From positions 5,773,501-5,837,500 of the forward strand of contig NZ_CP138214.1 in assembly GCF_034043515.1 (NCBI RefSeq): 64,000 nt of DNA. Reading direction: 5' to 3'. The number at the start of each line of letters is the position of its first letter. Within the stretch, counting starts at the first letter, position 1. Source of the stretch: Pseudomonas sp. MUP55. Lineage in GTDB: Bacteria > Pseudomonadota > Gammaproteobacteria > Pseudomonadales > Pseudomonadaceae. The position numbers and the translations under genes are program-made. Below, in pieces: positions 25,942-37,000 of the stretch. The notes below the pieces were generated by a model that saw only the letters and a list, made by a program, of their open reading frames with translations, made no database searches and was not told the DNA's origin.

Positions 25942-27797
25942 ACCCGCGCCTGCTGGAGCTGTACAACCAGGAACTGCACCATGTGCGCGAAAGCGCCGCC
26001 GAGTTCGCCAAGGAATACCCGAAGATCGCCAGTCGGCTGACCCTGTCCGGTATGGACTGCGCCGACCCGTACGTCGAACGCCTGCTCGAAGGTTTTGCCT
26101 ACCTCACCGCCCGCGTGCAGTTGAAGCTCGACGCCGAGTACCCGACCTTCACCCACAATCTGCTGGAAATCGCCTACCCGCATTACCTGGCGCCCACCCC
26201 GTCGATGACGGTGGTGCAACTGCAGACCGACCCCGACGAAGGCTCCCTGGCCAGCGGCTTCCCCCTGCCCCGCGACACGGTGCTGCGCGCCGCCCTGGGC
26301 CGTGAAACCCAGACCTGCTGCGAGTACCGCACCGCGCACCCGGTGACGCTGTGGCCACTGCAGGTAAGCAATGCCGAGTACTTCGGCAACCCTGCCGCCG
26401 TGCTCGGGCGCCTGGCCGCCAGCGAGCCGAAGGCCAAAGCGGGTTTGCGCCTGACCCTGCGCACCGGCGCCGAATTGCCGTTCAACAGCCTCGACCTGGA
26501 TAACCTGCCGCTCTACCTCAGCGGCGCCGATGAGCAACCGTTCCGCCTCTACGAACAATTGCTGGGCAACGCCTGCGCGGTATTCGCGCGCAAGCCGGGG
26601 GGCGACTGGGTTGAGCGCTTGCCTCAGGACGCGTTGCGCTCCCGCGGTTTTGACGATGCCGACGCGGCCATGCCGGTGGTCGCGCGGGCCTTCCAGGGCT
26701 ATCGGTTGCTGCAGGAATACTTCGCCCTGCCCCACCGGTTCCTGTTCGTCGAATTCGCCGAACTGAGTCGTGCGGTCAAGCGCTGCGACGGCCAGGAGCT
26801 GGAACTGATCGTGCTGTTCGACCGCCACGAGCCGAGCCTGGAAGGCAGTGTCGGCGCGGCGCAGTTCCTGCCGTTCTGCACGCCGGCGATCAACCTGTTC
26901 CCCAAGCGCGTGGACCGCATCCACCTGTCCGACCGGGTCAACGAACACCATGTGATCGCCGACCGCACACGACCGATGGATTTCGAGATTCACTCGTTGA
27001 GCGGCATCACCGGCCATGGCACCGGGCCGGAGCAGCCGTTCCTGCCGTTTTACGCCGTGCGTGATCCCTCTCGCTATGGGCGCGACCAGGCGTATTACAC
27101 CGTGCGCCGCGAACCGCGCGTGCTGTCCAGCGACCAGCGCCGTAACGGCCCGCGCTCCACTTACGTGGGCAGCGAAACCTTCGTCAGCCTGGTGGACAGC
27201 CGCCAAGCGCCATACCGCCATGATCTGCGCCAGTTGGGCGTCACAGCGCTGTGCACCAACCGCGACCTGCCACTGTTCATGAGCGTGGGCAACGGCAAGA
27301 CCGACTTCACCCTGGCCGACAGCGCCCCGGTGCTCTCGGTGCGCTGCGTCGCAGGCCCCAGCCGCCCGCGCGCCAGCCATGCCCACGACGCCAAGGCCTG
27401 GCGCCTGATCAGCCAGTTGTCACTCAATTACCTGTCGCTGAGCGAACAGGGCCAGGGCGCGGGCGCCTTGCGTGAACTGTTGCGCCTGTATGGCGACAGC
27501 AACGACGCCGCCCTGCAATTGCAGATCGAAGGCCTGCGTGAAGTCAGCAGCAAAGCGGTGACCCGACGCCTGCCGATGCCCGGCCCGATTGTGTTTGGCC
27601 GCGGCCTGGAAATTACCCTGGAGTTCGATGAAAACGCGTTTCGCGGCACCGGCGTGTTCCTGCTCGGTGCGGTGCTGGAACGCTTCCTGGCACGCTACGT
27701 GTCGATCAACAGTTTTACCGAGACGGTGATCCGTACCACCGAACGCGGCGAGATCATGCGATGGAAAGCCAAGCCCGGACGACGTCCGACCCTGTGA
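25938..27797 (+). CDS. tssF: TssF baseplate protein
   Basis: TssF forms a wedge with TssG and TssE in the T6SS baseplate. This 619-residue protein opens with the family signature [24 protein letters not shown] and [16 protein letters not shown], and contains FFLPL-like later motifs such as [14 protein letters not shown]. It is translationally coupled to tssE (ATGA) and overlaps the start of tssG by 37 bases. Confidence 0.97.
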   Translation: MNPRLLELYNQELHHVRESAAEFAKEYPKIASRLTLSGMDCADPYVERLLEGFAYLTARVQLKLDAEYPTFTHNLLEIAYPHYLAPTPSMTVVQLQTDPDEGSLASGFPLPRDTVLRAALGRETQTCCEYRTAHPVTLWPLQVSNAEYFGNPAAVLGRLAASEPKAKAGLRLTLRTGAELPFNSLDLDNLPLYLSGADEQPFRLYEQLLGNACAVFARKPGGDWVERLPQDALRSRGFDDADAAMPVVARAFQGYRLLQEYFALPHRFLFVEFAELSRAVKRCDGQELELIVLFDRHEPSLEGSVGAAQFLPFCTPAINLFPKRVDRIHLSDRVNEHHVIADRTRPMDFEIHSLSGITGHGTGPEQPFLPFYAVRDPSRYGRDQAYYTVRREPRVLSSDQRRNGPRSTYVGSETFVSLVDSRQAPYRHDLRQLGVTALCTNRDLPLFMSVGNGKTDFTLADSAPVLSVRCVAGPSRPRASHAHDAKAWRLISQLSLNYLSLSEQGQGAGALRELLRLYGDSNDAALQLQIEGLREVSSKAVTRRLPMPGPIVFGRGLEITLEFDENAFRGTGVFLLGAVLERFLARYVSINSFTETVIRTTERGEIMRWKAKPGRRPTL

Positions 27798-28804
27798 GTA
27801 CCCTGGACGCGATGCACCAGGAGCCCTGGGAATATGACTTCTTCCAGGCGCTGCGGCGTATCGAGTGCGAATCGCCGGACCTGCCGCGCCTGGGCCACTC
27901 CCTGCGCCTGGCCGATGACCCGCTGCGCCTGGGGCAACAGGCCGATTGCACCTTCGCCCCGGCCACACTGGCCTCGGTCGACCCCGGTGGCGAGGGTAAA
28001 CCGGCGCGTCTGGAGCAGTTCTTCTTCGGCCTCGGCGGCCCCAACGGCCCGCTGCCGCTGCATATCACCGAGTACGTGCGCGAGCGCCAGCGCAATAACG
28101 CCGACAGCACCAGCAAGCAGTTCCTGGATGTGTTTCACCATCGCCTGCTGACCCTGTTCTACCGTGCCTGGGCCGAGGCGCGGCCGACGGTCAGCCATGA
28201 CCGCCCGGACGATGACTACTGGTCCGCACGCCTCGCCGCCTTGAGCGGTCGCGGCATGCCGAGCCTGCTCAACCAGGGGCTTATCCCGGATACGGCGAAG
28301 CTGCATTACAGCGGCCACTTGTCGGCGCAAACCCGTTATCCGGATGGCTTGAAGGCCATCCTCAGCGAATACTTCGGCTTGCCGGTGGCGATCGAAGAAT
28401 ACGTCGGCCAATGGCTGGAATTGCCCGAACGCAGCCGCGTCGGCGTGAGCGCCAACCGGCTGGGCGTGGACTTTTGCCTGGGCAGCCATGTATGGGACCG
28501 CCAGCACAAATTCCGTATCCGCCTGGGCCCGCTGAAACTCGACGACTACATGGGCATGCTGCCCGGCCAGCAGCCGTTCAACGAACTGGTGGCCTGGGTC
28601 GCCGAGTACCTGGGCCATGAACTGGACTGGGACCTGAACCTGGTTCTGCAACAACCCGAAGTTCCGGCGCTGCAACTCAACGGCCAGTTCCGCCTGGGCT
28701 TCAACACCTGGCTCGGCCAACCTGCGCATGACGCCAACGACCTAATCCTGGCGCGGCATTACGCCGATCACGCCACCACCTCAAGGAATCCAGAGCATGG
28801 GTGA
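27761..28804 (+). CDS. tssG: TssG baseplate protein
   Basis: TssG pairs with TssF in the baseplate wedge and contacts TssK. The 347-residue protein shows PWEYDFFQALRRIE near the N-terminus, then FFFGLGGPNGPLPLHITEYV and GLPVAIEEYVGQWLELP. I use the ATG at 27761, inside the end of tssF; the next in-frame ATG (27812) would cut only 17 residues and also keeps all conserved sequence. Its end overlaps clpV by 8 bases. Confidence 0.95.
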   Translation: MESQARTTSDPVSTLDAMHQEPWEYDFFQALRRIECESPDLPRLGHSLRLADDPLRLGQQADCTFAPATLASVDPGGEGKPARLEQFFFGLGGPNGPLPLHITEYVRERQRNNADSTSKQFLDVFHHRLLTLFYRAWAEARPTVSHDRPDDDYWSARLAALSGRGMPSLLNQGLIPDTAKLHYSGHLSAQTRYPDGLKAILSEYFGLPVAIEEYVGQWLELPERSRVGVSANRLGVDFCLGSHVWDRQHKFRIRLGPLKLDDYMGMLPGQQPFNELVAWVAEYLGHELDWDLNLVLQQPEVPALQLNGQFRLGFNTWLGQPAHDANDLILARHYADHATTSRNPEHG

Positions 28805-31451
28805 AATCAGTCGCGCCGCACTGTTCGGCAAACTCAACAGCGTGGCCTACAAGGCCATCGAAGCCGCCACCGTGTTCTGCAAATTGCGGGGCAACCCGTA
28901 TGTGGAACTGGCCCACTGGTTTCACCAGTTGCTGCAACTGCAGGACTCGGACCTGCACCGCATCATCCGCCAGTTCAATGTGGAACCGGCGCGCCTGGCC
29001 CGTGACCTCACCGAAGCCCTGGACCGCCTGCCCCGCGGCTCCACATCGATCACCGACCTGTCATCCCACGTGGAAGAAGCCGTGGAACGCGGTTGGGTGT
29101 ACGGCAGCCTGATGTTCGGCGAGAGCCAGGTGCGTACCGGCTACCTGGTGCTGGGCATCCTCAAAACGCCAAGCCTGCGCCATGCGTTACTCGGCTTGTC
29201 GTCCGAGTTCGACAAGATCAAGCCCGAGGCCCTGAGCGAGCGCTTTGATGAATACGTGGGCGACTCGCCCGAGAACGCCCTCAGCGCCAGCGACGGGTTC
29301 AATGCCGGAGTGCCCGGCGAAGCCAGCGGCGCCATGGCCCCCAGCGCGATGGGCAAGCAGGAAGCCCTCAAGCGATTTACCGTCGACCTGACCGAACAGG
29401 CGCGCAGCGGCAAGCTCGACCCTGTCGTGGGGCGTGATGAAGAGATTCGCCAACTGGTGGATATCCTCATGCGTCGTCGCCAGAACAACCCGATCCTCAC
29501 CGGCGAAGCCGGGGTGGGCAAGACGGCCGTGGTCGAAGGCTTTGCCCTGCGCATCGTCGCCGGCGATGTACCGCCTTCGCTCAAGGACGTGGAACTGCGC
29601 AGCCTCGACGTGGGCCTGCTGCAAGCCGGCGCGAGCATGAAAGGCGAGTTCGAACAGCGCCTGCGCCAGGTCATCGAAGACGTGCAGGCCTCGCCCAAGC
29701 CGATCATCCTGTTTATCGACGAAGCCCACACCCTGGTCGGCGCCGGCGGCGCGGCGGGCACGGGCGACGCGGCCAACCTGCTCAAGCCTGCCCTGGCTCG
29801 TGGCACCTTGCGTACCGTGGCCGCGACGACCTGGGCCGAGTACAAGAAGCACATCGAAAAAGACCCGGCCCTGACCCGCCGCTTCCAGGTGGTGCAAGTC
29901 GCCGAGCCGTCGGAAGACAAGGCGCTGCTGATGATGCGCGGCGTGGCCTCGACCATGGAGAAACACCATCAGGTGCAGGTGCTCGATGAAGCGCTGGAAG
30001 CTTCGGTGAAGCTGTCCCACCGCTACATTCCGGCGCGCCAGTTACCGGACAAATCCGTGAGCCTGCTGGACACCGCCTGCGCCCGCGTCGCGATCAGCCT
30101 GCACGCAGTGCCGGCCGAAGTCGACGACAGCCGCCGCCGTATCGAAGCGCTGGAAACCGAGCTGCAGATCATCGCCCGTGAACATGCGATCGGCATTGCC
30201 ATTGGTGCGCGCCAAACCAACAGCGAAGCCTTGTTGAGCACCGAGCGTGAGCGTCTGGCCAGCCTGGAAAGCCGTTGGGCCGAAGAGAAAGCCCTAGTGG
30301 ATGAGCTGCTCGCCACCCGCGCGACGCTGCGTGAAAAGGTCGGCGAAGTCGACAGCGGCAACGATGAACTGCGTGCCCAGTTGGTGGACCTGCAACAACG
30401 CCTCAGCGCCCTGCAAGGCGAAACCCCGTTGATCCTGCCTACTGTGGATTACCAGGCCGTGGCGTCGGTCGTCGCGGACTGGACCGGTATCCCGGTGGGC
30501 CGCATGGCGCGCAACGAACTGGAAACGGTGCTCAACCTCGACCAGCACCTGAAAAAACGCATCATCGGCCAGGACCATGCCCTGCAGATGATCGCCAAGC
30601 GCATCCAGACGTCGCGCGCCGGCCTCGACAACCCGAGCAAACCGATTGGCGTATTCATGCTCGCCGGCACCTCGGGTGTGGGCAAGACCGAGACTGCCCT
30701 GGCCCTGGCCGAAGCCATGTATGGCGGCGAGCAGAACGTGATCACCATCAACATGAGCGAATTCCAGGAAGCCCATACCGTGTCGACCCTCAAGGGCGCG
30801 CCACCGGGCTATATCGGTTATGGCGAAGGCGGCGTGCTGACCGAAGCGGTGCGGCGCAAGCCCTACAGCGTGGTACTGCTGGACGAGGTGGAAAAAGCCC
30901 ACCCGGACGTGCATGAAATCTTCTTCCAGGTATTCGACAAAGGCGTGATGGAAGACGGCGAAGGCCGCGTGATCGACTTCAAGAACACGCTGATCCTGCT
31001 GACCACCAACGCCGGCACCGAGCTGATTTCCCAAGTATGCAAGGACCCGGCGAACATCCCCGAGCCCGAGGAAATCGCCAAGGCCCTGCGCCAGCCACTG
31101 CTGGAGATCTTCCCACCCGCGCTGCTCGGCCGTCTGGTGACGATCCCGTACTACCCGCTGAGCGACGAGATGCTCAAGGCGATCACCCGCCTGCAGCTGG
31201 GCCGCATCAAGAAGCGCGTGGAAAATACCCACAAGGTCGCCTTCGACTACGACGACGCGGTGGTCGATCTGATCGTCTCGCGTTGCACCGAGACCGAAAG
31301 CGGCGGGCGCATGATCGACACCATCCTCACCAACAGCCTGCTGCCGGACATGAGCCGTGAATTCCTCACGCGCATGCTCGAAGGCAAGGCGCTGGCGGGG
31401 GTGCGCGTCAGCAGTCGGGATAACGAATTGCACTATCAGTTCAACGATTGA
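28797..31451 (+). CDS. clpV: ClpV (TssH), AAA+ ATPase that recycles the sheath
   Basis: ClpV disassembles contracted TssBC sheaths for reuse. The 884-residue protein has an N-terminal Clp-N-like domain (about 1-160), a first AAA+ module with Walker A GEAGVGKT (about 235) and Walker B IILFIDEAHTL, a coiled middle domain, and a second AAA+ module with Walker A GTSGVGKT (about 623), then VVLLDEVEKAHPDV. It starts at the ATG 8 bases before the end of tssG. A REPIN separates it from vgrG. Confidence 0.97.
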   Translation: MGEISRAALFGKLNSVAYKAIEAATVFCKLRGNPYVELAHWFHQLLQLQDSDLHRIIRQFNVEPARLARDLTEALDRLPRGSTSITDLSSHVEEAVERGWVYGSLMFGESQVRTGYLVLGILKTPSLRHALLGLSSEFDKIKPEALSERFDEYVGDSPENALSASDGFNAGVPGEASGAMAPSAMGKQEALKRFTVDLTEQARSGKLDPVVGRDEEIRQLVDILMRRRQNNPILTGEAGVGKTAVVEGFALRIVAGDVPPSLKDVELRSLDVGLLQAGASMKGEFEQRLRQVIEDVQASPKPIILFIDEAHTLVGAGGAAGTGDAANLLKPALARGTLRTVAATTWAEYKKHIEKDPALTRRFQVVQVAEPSEDKALLMMRGVASTMEKHHQVQVLDEALEASVKLSHRYIPARQLPDKSVSLLDTACARVAISLHAVPAEVDDSRRRIEALETELQIIAREHAIGIAIGARQTNSEALLSTERERLASLESRWAEEKALVDELLATRATLREKVGEVDSGNDELRAQLVDLQQRLSALQGETPLILPTVDYQAVASVVADWTGIPVGRMARNELETVLNLDQHLKKRIIGQDHALQMIAKRIQTSRAGLDNPSKPIGVFMLAGTSGVGKTETALALAEAMYGGEQNVITINMSEFQEAHTVSTLKGAPPGYIGYGEGGVLTEAVRRKPYSVVLLDEVEKAHPDVHEIFFQVFDKGVMEDGEGRVIDFKNTLILLTTNAGTELISQVCKDPANIPEPEEIAKALRQPLLEIFPPALLGRLVTIPYYPLSDEMLKAITRLQLGRIKKRVENTHKVAFDYDDAVVDLIVSRCTETESGGRMIDTILTNSLLPDMSREFLTRMLEGKALAGVRVSSRDNELHYQFND

Positions 31452-31473
31452 CCTGACGGGATGCTGCTCAAAA

Positions 31474-31562
31474 TGTGGGAAGGGGCTTGCCCCCGATGGC
31501 GGTGGGTCAGCCAGAAATTTGTAACCTGATACACCGCTATCGGGGGCAAGCCCCCTCCCACA
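31474..31562. repeat. REPIN-like palindromic doublet between clpV and vgrG
   Basis: Inverted REP copies (TGTGGGAAGGGGCTTGCCCC and the complement ending CCCCCTCCCACA at 31562) lie in the only sizeable gap of this part of the operon. The right arm runs to within about 45 bases of the vgrG start. Confidence 0.85.
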
Positions 31563-31607
31563 GTGGATTCGGTTTCTTCAGTTATTAAGATGTCTACGGG
31601 ACTACCG

Positions 31608-33548
31608 ATGCTATTCAACCAAGCCTCACGCCTGGCCAAGATCACCAGCCCACTCGGGCCGGATGTGCTGCTGCTCAATGAAATGGGCGGCGGTGAAGAG
31701 CTGGGCAGGCTGTTCAACTATGAGCTGCAACTGACGTCCCTGGACGCCAACATCGACCTCAACCAGCTGCTGGGCAAGCCGATGAGCGTGGGACTGCAAC
31801 TGGCGGACGGCGGCGAGCGGCACTTCCATGGCATCGTCGCGCGCTGCAGCCAGAACATCGACCAGGGCCAGTTCGCCAGTTACCAGGTGACCCTGCGCCC
31901 CTGGCTGTGGCTGCTCAGCCGCACCTCCGATTGCCGGATTTTCCAGAACCTGAGCATCCCGCAGATCATCAAGCAGGTGTTTCGTGACCTCGGTTTTTCC
32001 GACTTTGAAGACGCCCTGAGCCGGCCGTATCGCGAGTGGGAATACTGCGTGCAGTACCGCGAGACCAGCTTCGATTTCGTCAGCCGCTTGATGGAACAGG
32101 AAGGCATCTACTACTTCTTCCGTCACGAACAGGACCGCCATGTGCTGGTGCTGGCCGACGCCTACGGTGCCCACACCACCGTGCCCGGCTATGGGTCGAT
32201 CCCGTATTACCCCAAGGACGAGCAGCAGCGCGAACGCGACCACATGCACAACTGGCACCTGGCGCAGGAAGTGCAGCCGGGTTCGCTGGAGCTCAACGAC
32301 TACGACTTCCAGCGTCCCAGCGCCAGCATTGACGTGCGCTCGGCGATGCCGCGCCCGCACACCGCCGGTGACTACCCGCTGTACGACTACCCGGGCACCT
32401 ACGTGCAAAGCGCCGACGGCGAACACTACGCGCGCACCCGCATCGAAGCCCTGCAAACCCTGCACGAACAGATCGAGTTCGCCGGCAATGCCCGTGGCCT
32501 GGGTTCGGGCCACCTGTTCAGCCTCACCGGCTTCAGCCGCAAGGATCAGAACCGCGAATACCTGATCGTTGGCTGTCGCTATTACATCGTGCAGGAAAGC
32601 CTGGAAAGCGGCGGCGGCGCAGGCGGAGCGCAGTTCGAAAGCAGCCTGACCTGCATCGACGCCCAGCAAAGCTTCCGCCCGCTGGCCAGCACCCACCGGC
32701 CCATCGTCAAAGGTCCGCAGACCGCCCTGGTGGTGGGCCCCAAAGGCGAAGAAATCTGGACCGACCAGTACGGCCGCGTGAAGGTGCACTTCTACTGGGA
32801 CCGCCACGACCAGTCCAACGAGAACAGCTCCTGCTGGATTCGCGTGTCGCAATCCTGGGCCGGCAAGAACTGGGGCTCGATGCAGATTCCACGGATCGGC
32901 CAGGAAGTGATCGTCAGCTTCCTCGAAGGCGACCCGGACCGACCGATCATCACCGGGCGGGTATACAACGCCGAGCAGACCGTGCCTTACGACCTGCCGG
33001 AAAACGCCACCCAGAGCGGCATGAAAAGCCGCTCCAGCAAAGGCGGCACACCGGCCAACTTCAATGAAATCCGCATGGAGGACAAGAAGGGGCTGGAGCA
33101 GTTGTATATCCATGCCGAGCGTAATCAGGACATCGTGGTGGAGGTGGACGAGAGCCATTCGGTGGGGCATGACCGTAACAAGAGTATCGGGCATAACGAG
33201 ACGGTGACCATCGGCAATAACCGTCTGCGCATCGTCAAGCAGGAAGACATCCTCTCGGTGGGCCAGCGCAAGACCGACAGCATCAGCCAGAGCTACGTGA
33301 TCGAAGTGGGCGAGAACCTGCGCCTGGTCTGTGGCGAAAGCATCCTGGAGCTGAACGCCAGCGGGCAGATCAACCTGACCGGCGTACAGATCAGTTTCTA
33401 CGCCAGCGGCGATGCCGAGTTCAATACCGGCGGTGTCCTGCACCTGAACAACGGTGGCGGCGCGGGCGCCACGCCTGATGGCCAGGGCGTCAAAGCCAGC
33501 ATCGACGCCAACATCAAAGCCGCGTTCCCCACGCCTAAAAGCTCCTGA
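31608..33548 (+). CDS. vgrG: VgrG spike protein
   Basis: VgrG trimers form the spike at the tip of the Hcp tube and carry PAAR proteins and effectors. The 646-residue protein has the gp27-like head (FNYELQLTSLDANIDLNQLLG; YCVQYRETSFDFVSRLMEQEGIYY split by a short gap), the OB-fold segment (VGPKGEEIWTDQYGRVKVHFYWDR) and the gp5-like beta-helix (SIGHNETVTIGNNRL; SVGQRKTD). The C-terminus ends soon after the helix, so no evolved effector domain is present. Start alternatives are ATG 31590 and GTG 31563; I choose 31608 because family homology begins at MLFNQASRLAKITSP. It leads into the Eag and Rhs genes. Confidence 0.94.
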   Translation: MLFNQASRLAKITSPLGPDVLLLNEMGGGEELGRLFNYELQLTSLDANIDLNQLLGKPMSVGLQLADGGERHFHGIVARCSQNIDQGQFASYQVTLRPWLWLLSRTSDCRIFQNLSIPQIIKQVFRDLGFSDFEDALSRPYREWEYCVQYRETSFDFVSRLMEQEGIYYFFRHEQDRHVLVLADAYGAHTTVPGYGSIPYYPKDEQQRERDHMHNWHLAQEVQPGSLELNDYDFQRPSASIDVRSAMPRPHTAGDYPLYDYPGTYVQSADGEHYARTRIEALQTLHEQIEFAGNARGLGSGHLFSLTGFSRKDQNREYLIVGCRYYIVQESLESGGGAGGAQFESSLTCIDAQQSFRPLASTHRPIVKGPQTALVVGPKGEEIWTDQYGRVKVHFYWDRHDQSNENSSCWIRVSQSWAGKNWGSMQIPRIGQEVIVSFLEGDPDRPIITGRVYNAEQTVPYDLPENATQSGMKSRSSKGGTPANFNEIRMEDKKGLEQLYIHAERNQDIVVEVDESHSVGHDRNKSIGHNETVTIGNNRLRIVKQEDILSVGQRKTDSISQSYVIEVGENLRLVCGESILELNASGQINLTGVQISFYASGDAEFNTGGVLHLNNGGGAGATPDGQGVKASIDANIKAAFPTPKSS

Positions 33549-33562
33549 CGAGACCTGCTTCC

Positions 33563-33997
33563 ATGACGTATCGAATCAATGAATTCCAGTTCCAGTTACC
33601 TGCCGGCGAGCTGCAGGATGCGACGATCAATATCCTCAAGTTTCCCGAACTGGGCACCTCGCTGATCGTCAGCCGCAGCCTGCTCGCCGAGGGCGAAACC
33701 CTGCACAGCAACTTCAACGACCAACTCCAGCGCCTGGAAAAACAGGTGCAGGACCTGCGCTATCAACCCGGCGTCGATGTGCGCCTGGGTGCGAATCAAG
33801 AGGTGGAAGGCATCGAGCTGCGCAGCCAGTTCAACAAGGGTAATGACAAGGTGTTCCAGTATCAGTTGGCGTTGGTGATTCCGGGCACGCGCAAGATGCT
33901 TGCGCTGAGTTATGTGAAGGCGGATGCGCTGGGTGATGCCGAAGCGGCGCATTGGGCATTGATCAAGAATTCCCTGTCGTTCGACGCTGTTTCCTGA
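33563..33997 (+). CDS. Eag-type chaperone (DUF1795/DcrB-like) for prePAAR Rhs effectors
   Basis: Eag chaperones bind the N-terminal membrane segments and prePAAR motif of PAAR/Rhs effectors, keep them soluble and load them onto VgrG. The 144-residue protein matches the DUF1795 pattern: a short beta-rich start (YRINEFQFQLP), DATINILKFPELGTSLIVSRS, a helix with LQRLEKQVQDLRYQPG, and the ending KMLALSYVKADALGDAEAAHWALI. It lies 14 bases after vgrG and 12 bases before the first rhs gene. It is the only Eag gene in the window although two Rhs effectors carry nearly the same N-terminus. Confidence 0.88.
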   Translation: MTYRINEFQFQLPAGELQDATINILKFPELGTSLIVSRSLLAEGETLHSNFNDQLQRLEKQVQDLRYQPGVDVRLGANQEVEGIELRSQFNKGNDKVFQYQLALVIPGTRKMLALSYVKADALGDAEAAHWALIKNSLSFDAVS

Positions 33998-34009
33998 TGA
34001 GCGGCCTGC

Positions 34010-37000
34010 ATGTCTGACGCGTTATGGGCGGCCCGAATGGGCGATGCGCTGGCCCACACTTCGATGATGGCCGACATTCTCGGCGGCGTGCTGGAGGTGG
34101 CGGCGAATATCGCGATTACTGCTGTAGCAACTGCCGCAGTGGTCGCGGCCACCGGCATTACCGTCGCCACCGGTGGGCTGGGCTGCTTCCTGTTGGGCGC
34201 GGTGGTGGGCACGATTGTCGGCCTGGCCATGAGCAAGACGGGGGCGGACAAAGGGCTGACCAAATTATGCGATGCCTTCAGTAACGCCCTGTTCCCCCCC
34301 ACGGTGCAGGCCAACATTCTCACCGGCTCCACCGACACGCTCACCAACAACATTCCCGCCGCCCGCGCCGCTGGGGCGATCAGCTCCCACGTTGCACCAG
34401 CGGGTACCGAGCTTGAAGCCCCCGAGCCGGAACCCGAAGCCAGCTACCTGGACATGGCCGAAAGTTTCTTCTCGCAGATGTGGCGCCCGACCGTCGCCAC
34501 GCCTGCGCCCGGCGCCGTGCCCAAGCCATTGGACGTGGTCGTGTGCATGAAGCATCCGCCGATGCCGCCGCAGTTTCTGGCCGAGGGCTCGGACAAGGTC
34601 ACGATCAACGGCCAGCCGGCGGTGCGCAGCGGTGATCGCAGCACGTGTGACGCGACCGTGGTGTCATCGGGGCTGATTTCCTCCAATGTGACCGTCGGCG
34701 GCGGCACAGTGGTGGTGCGCGAGATTCGCAGCGGCAAGACGCCGGGGGTGGGGCTTGCGGTCACCGCGCTGCTGATGCTCAAGGGCGGCAAGGGCAAGTT
34801 CTTCAGCAAGCTGCCGTGCATGCTGATCGGTGGGGCCACCTCGATGGCCGTCAGCAGTGCGATGGGCGCGTTGGCCAATGCGGCAACGGGCTCGTCGAAC
34901 CCGGTGCATGCCGCGACTGGCGCCAAAGTGCTGGGCGGCGATGAAGAGCTGGATTTTGCACTGCCCGGCATCCTGCCGATTGACTGGCAACGCTTCTACA
35001 GCAGTCGTGACGAGCGACAAGGCGGGCTGTTCAGCACCGGGTGGAGTGTGGCCTACGAGGTGTGTGTCAACGTCCTGCCGCATGCCGACGGCGGCGAAAC
35101 GCTGGTCTACACCGACGAACAGGGTCGGCCGATCGACATGGGTAGCATTCCTCTGGGCGGTGCGGTGTTCAGCGCCGGTGAAGGCCTCGCCGTAAGGCGC
35201 CACCTCAATGGGCAGTTGCTGATCGAAAGCGATGATGGCTTGTATCGCTTGTTCGAACCTACGCCGGCCAATACGACGTTGCTGCGGCTAATCCAATTAG
35301 GCGACCGCAACGACAACCGTATTCATATCGACTACGACGAGCACGGGCGCCTGATACGCCTGCGCGATACGTTCGATCTGGTGCAAGTCGAGTTGATCCG
35401 CGATCAAGGCAATCTGGTGCGGCTCGAGCGTCTGTACCCCGATCAGCGCCGCGAAGCACTGGTCAGCTATGACTACGACACCGCCGGCAACCTGGCGCTG
35501 GTGCGCGATCCCACTGGCCAGGTGCAGCGGCGCTTCAGCTACGATGCCGGCGGGCGCATGGTGGAGCACCAGTTGCCCGCCGGATTGCGCTGCTTCTACG
35601 AATGGGCCTTGGTTGAAGACGTGGAATGGCGCGTGGCTAGGCACTGGACCGAGGAAGGCGACGCCTACCAGTTCGACTATGACTTGCAGGCCGGTATCAC
35701 GCAGATTACCGATGGTTTGCAACGCGTCAGCACCCGCCACTGGAACTCCCAGCACCAGATCATTCGCTACAGCGATAACCTCGAGCAAACTTGGCTGTTT
35801 GAGTGGAATGACGAACGCCAACTACTCAGCGCGACCGACCCATTGGGTGGCCGCTACGCATACAGCTACGACGAGTCCGGGAATCTTGTCGGCGAAACCG
35901 ATCCCCTGGGCCGCAGTGATTCGACCTTGTGGCTGGAGCATTGGGCTTTACCAGTCTCAGGCACGGACAGCGAGGGCAACACGTGGCACTTGCGTTATGA
36001 TCAGCGAGGTAACTGCATTGCTGAAACGGACCCGCTGGGCCACGTTACGCAGTATCGCTATGACGATTGCGGGCAGTTGGTGGAGATCATCGACGCAGCC
36101 GGAAAAAGCAAAAGGATGCGCTGGAATCCATTCGGCCAACTCATTGAGCATATTGACTGCTCAGGTTACCCGACCCGTTTCAAGTATGACGAAAGAGGCT
36201 ATTTGCAGACAGTCGCCGATGCATTGGGCGAACGCACAACCTTTGTTTACGATGCACGGGGCCTGGTGCTAAGTACTCAGTTACCTGATGGACGCATCGA
36301 GCACTTTCAGCGCGACATCAGCGGTCAATTGATCGCGCATACCGACTTCTCCGGGCACTCTACCTACTACCAACGCAATCGCCAGGGGCAGGTCAGCCAG
36401 CGGCTTGATACGCACGGACGCCAAGTCAACTTTGAATACGACAGCTATGGTCGCCTTAAAACCCTGTCCAACGAAAACGGTGAGCGGTACCTTTTCGCCT
36501 GGGACGCCAACGACCGCGTGGCTGAACAGCAGGACCTGGACGGTAGCGTGCGCCGCTATCACTACGACGCACTCAACAACATCAAGCGGATGGAAGCTAT
36601 TCCCGCCCCACTGGGCAGCGGGATGGCATCAGTACCTGTAACACCCGAAGCACCTGTCGTGCATTGCTTTGAGCGCGACGCCGTTGGCCGCCTGCGGGTC
36701 AAGGTCACGGATGATGGACGAACGGAATACACCTACGACTCGCTGGATCAACTCAAGGCCGTCACATTTACCGACAATGCCGGCAGGCAACAAGCGGTCA
36801 ACTTCGACTACGACAGCGTTGGTCAACTGATCGAAGAGAAAAGCGCGACTGGCATCCTGCACCATTCCTATGACGAGCTCGGTAACCTGAGCCAGACTTG
36901 CCTGCCTGACGGGCGCTGGCTCAACCGCTTGCATTACGGCAGTGGGCACCTCCATCAAATAAATCTCGATGGCCAGGTTATCAGCGACTTTGAGCGCGAC

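Noticed and set aside
24567-31562. Repeated palindromes considered as a CRISPR-like array
   Set aside because: The copies are spread over kilobases between genes, are inverted doublets without regular spacers, and recur near the pho genes; they fit REP/REPIN elements.
31626-33443. 605-codon open frame on the - strand opposite vgrG
   Set aside because: Antisense shadow of vgrG with His/Val/Ala-rich composition; vgrG is certain.
33535-33562. Possible attachment site at the vgrG-eag junction
   Set aside because: No direct repeat of this sequence was found at the other end of the Rhs region, and no integrase is present.
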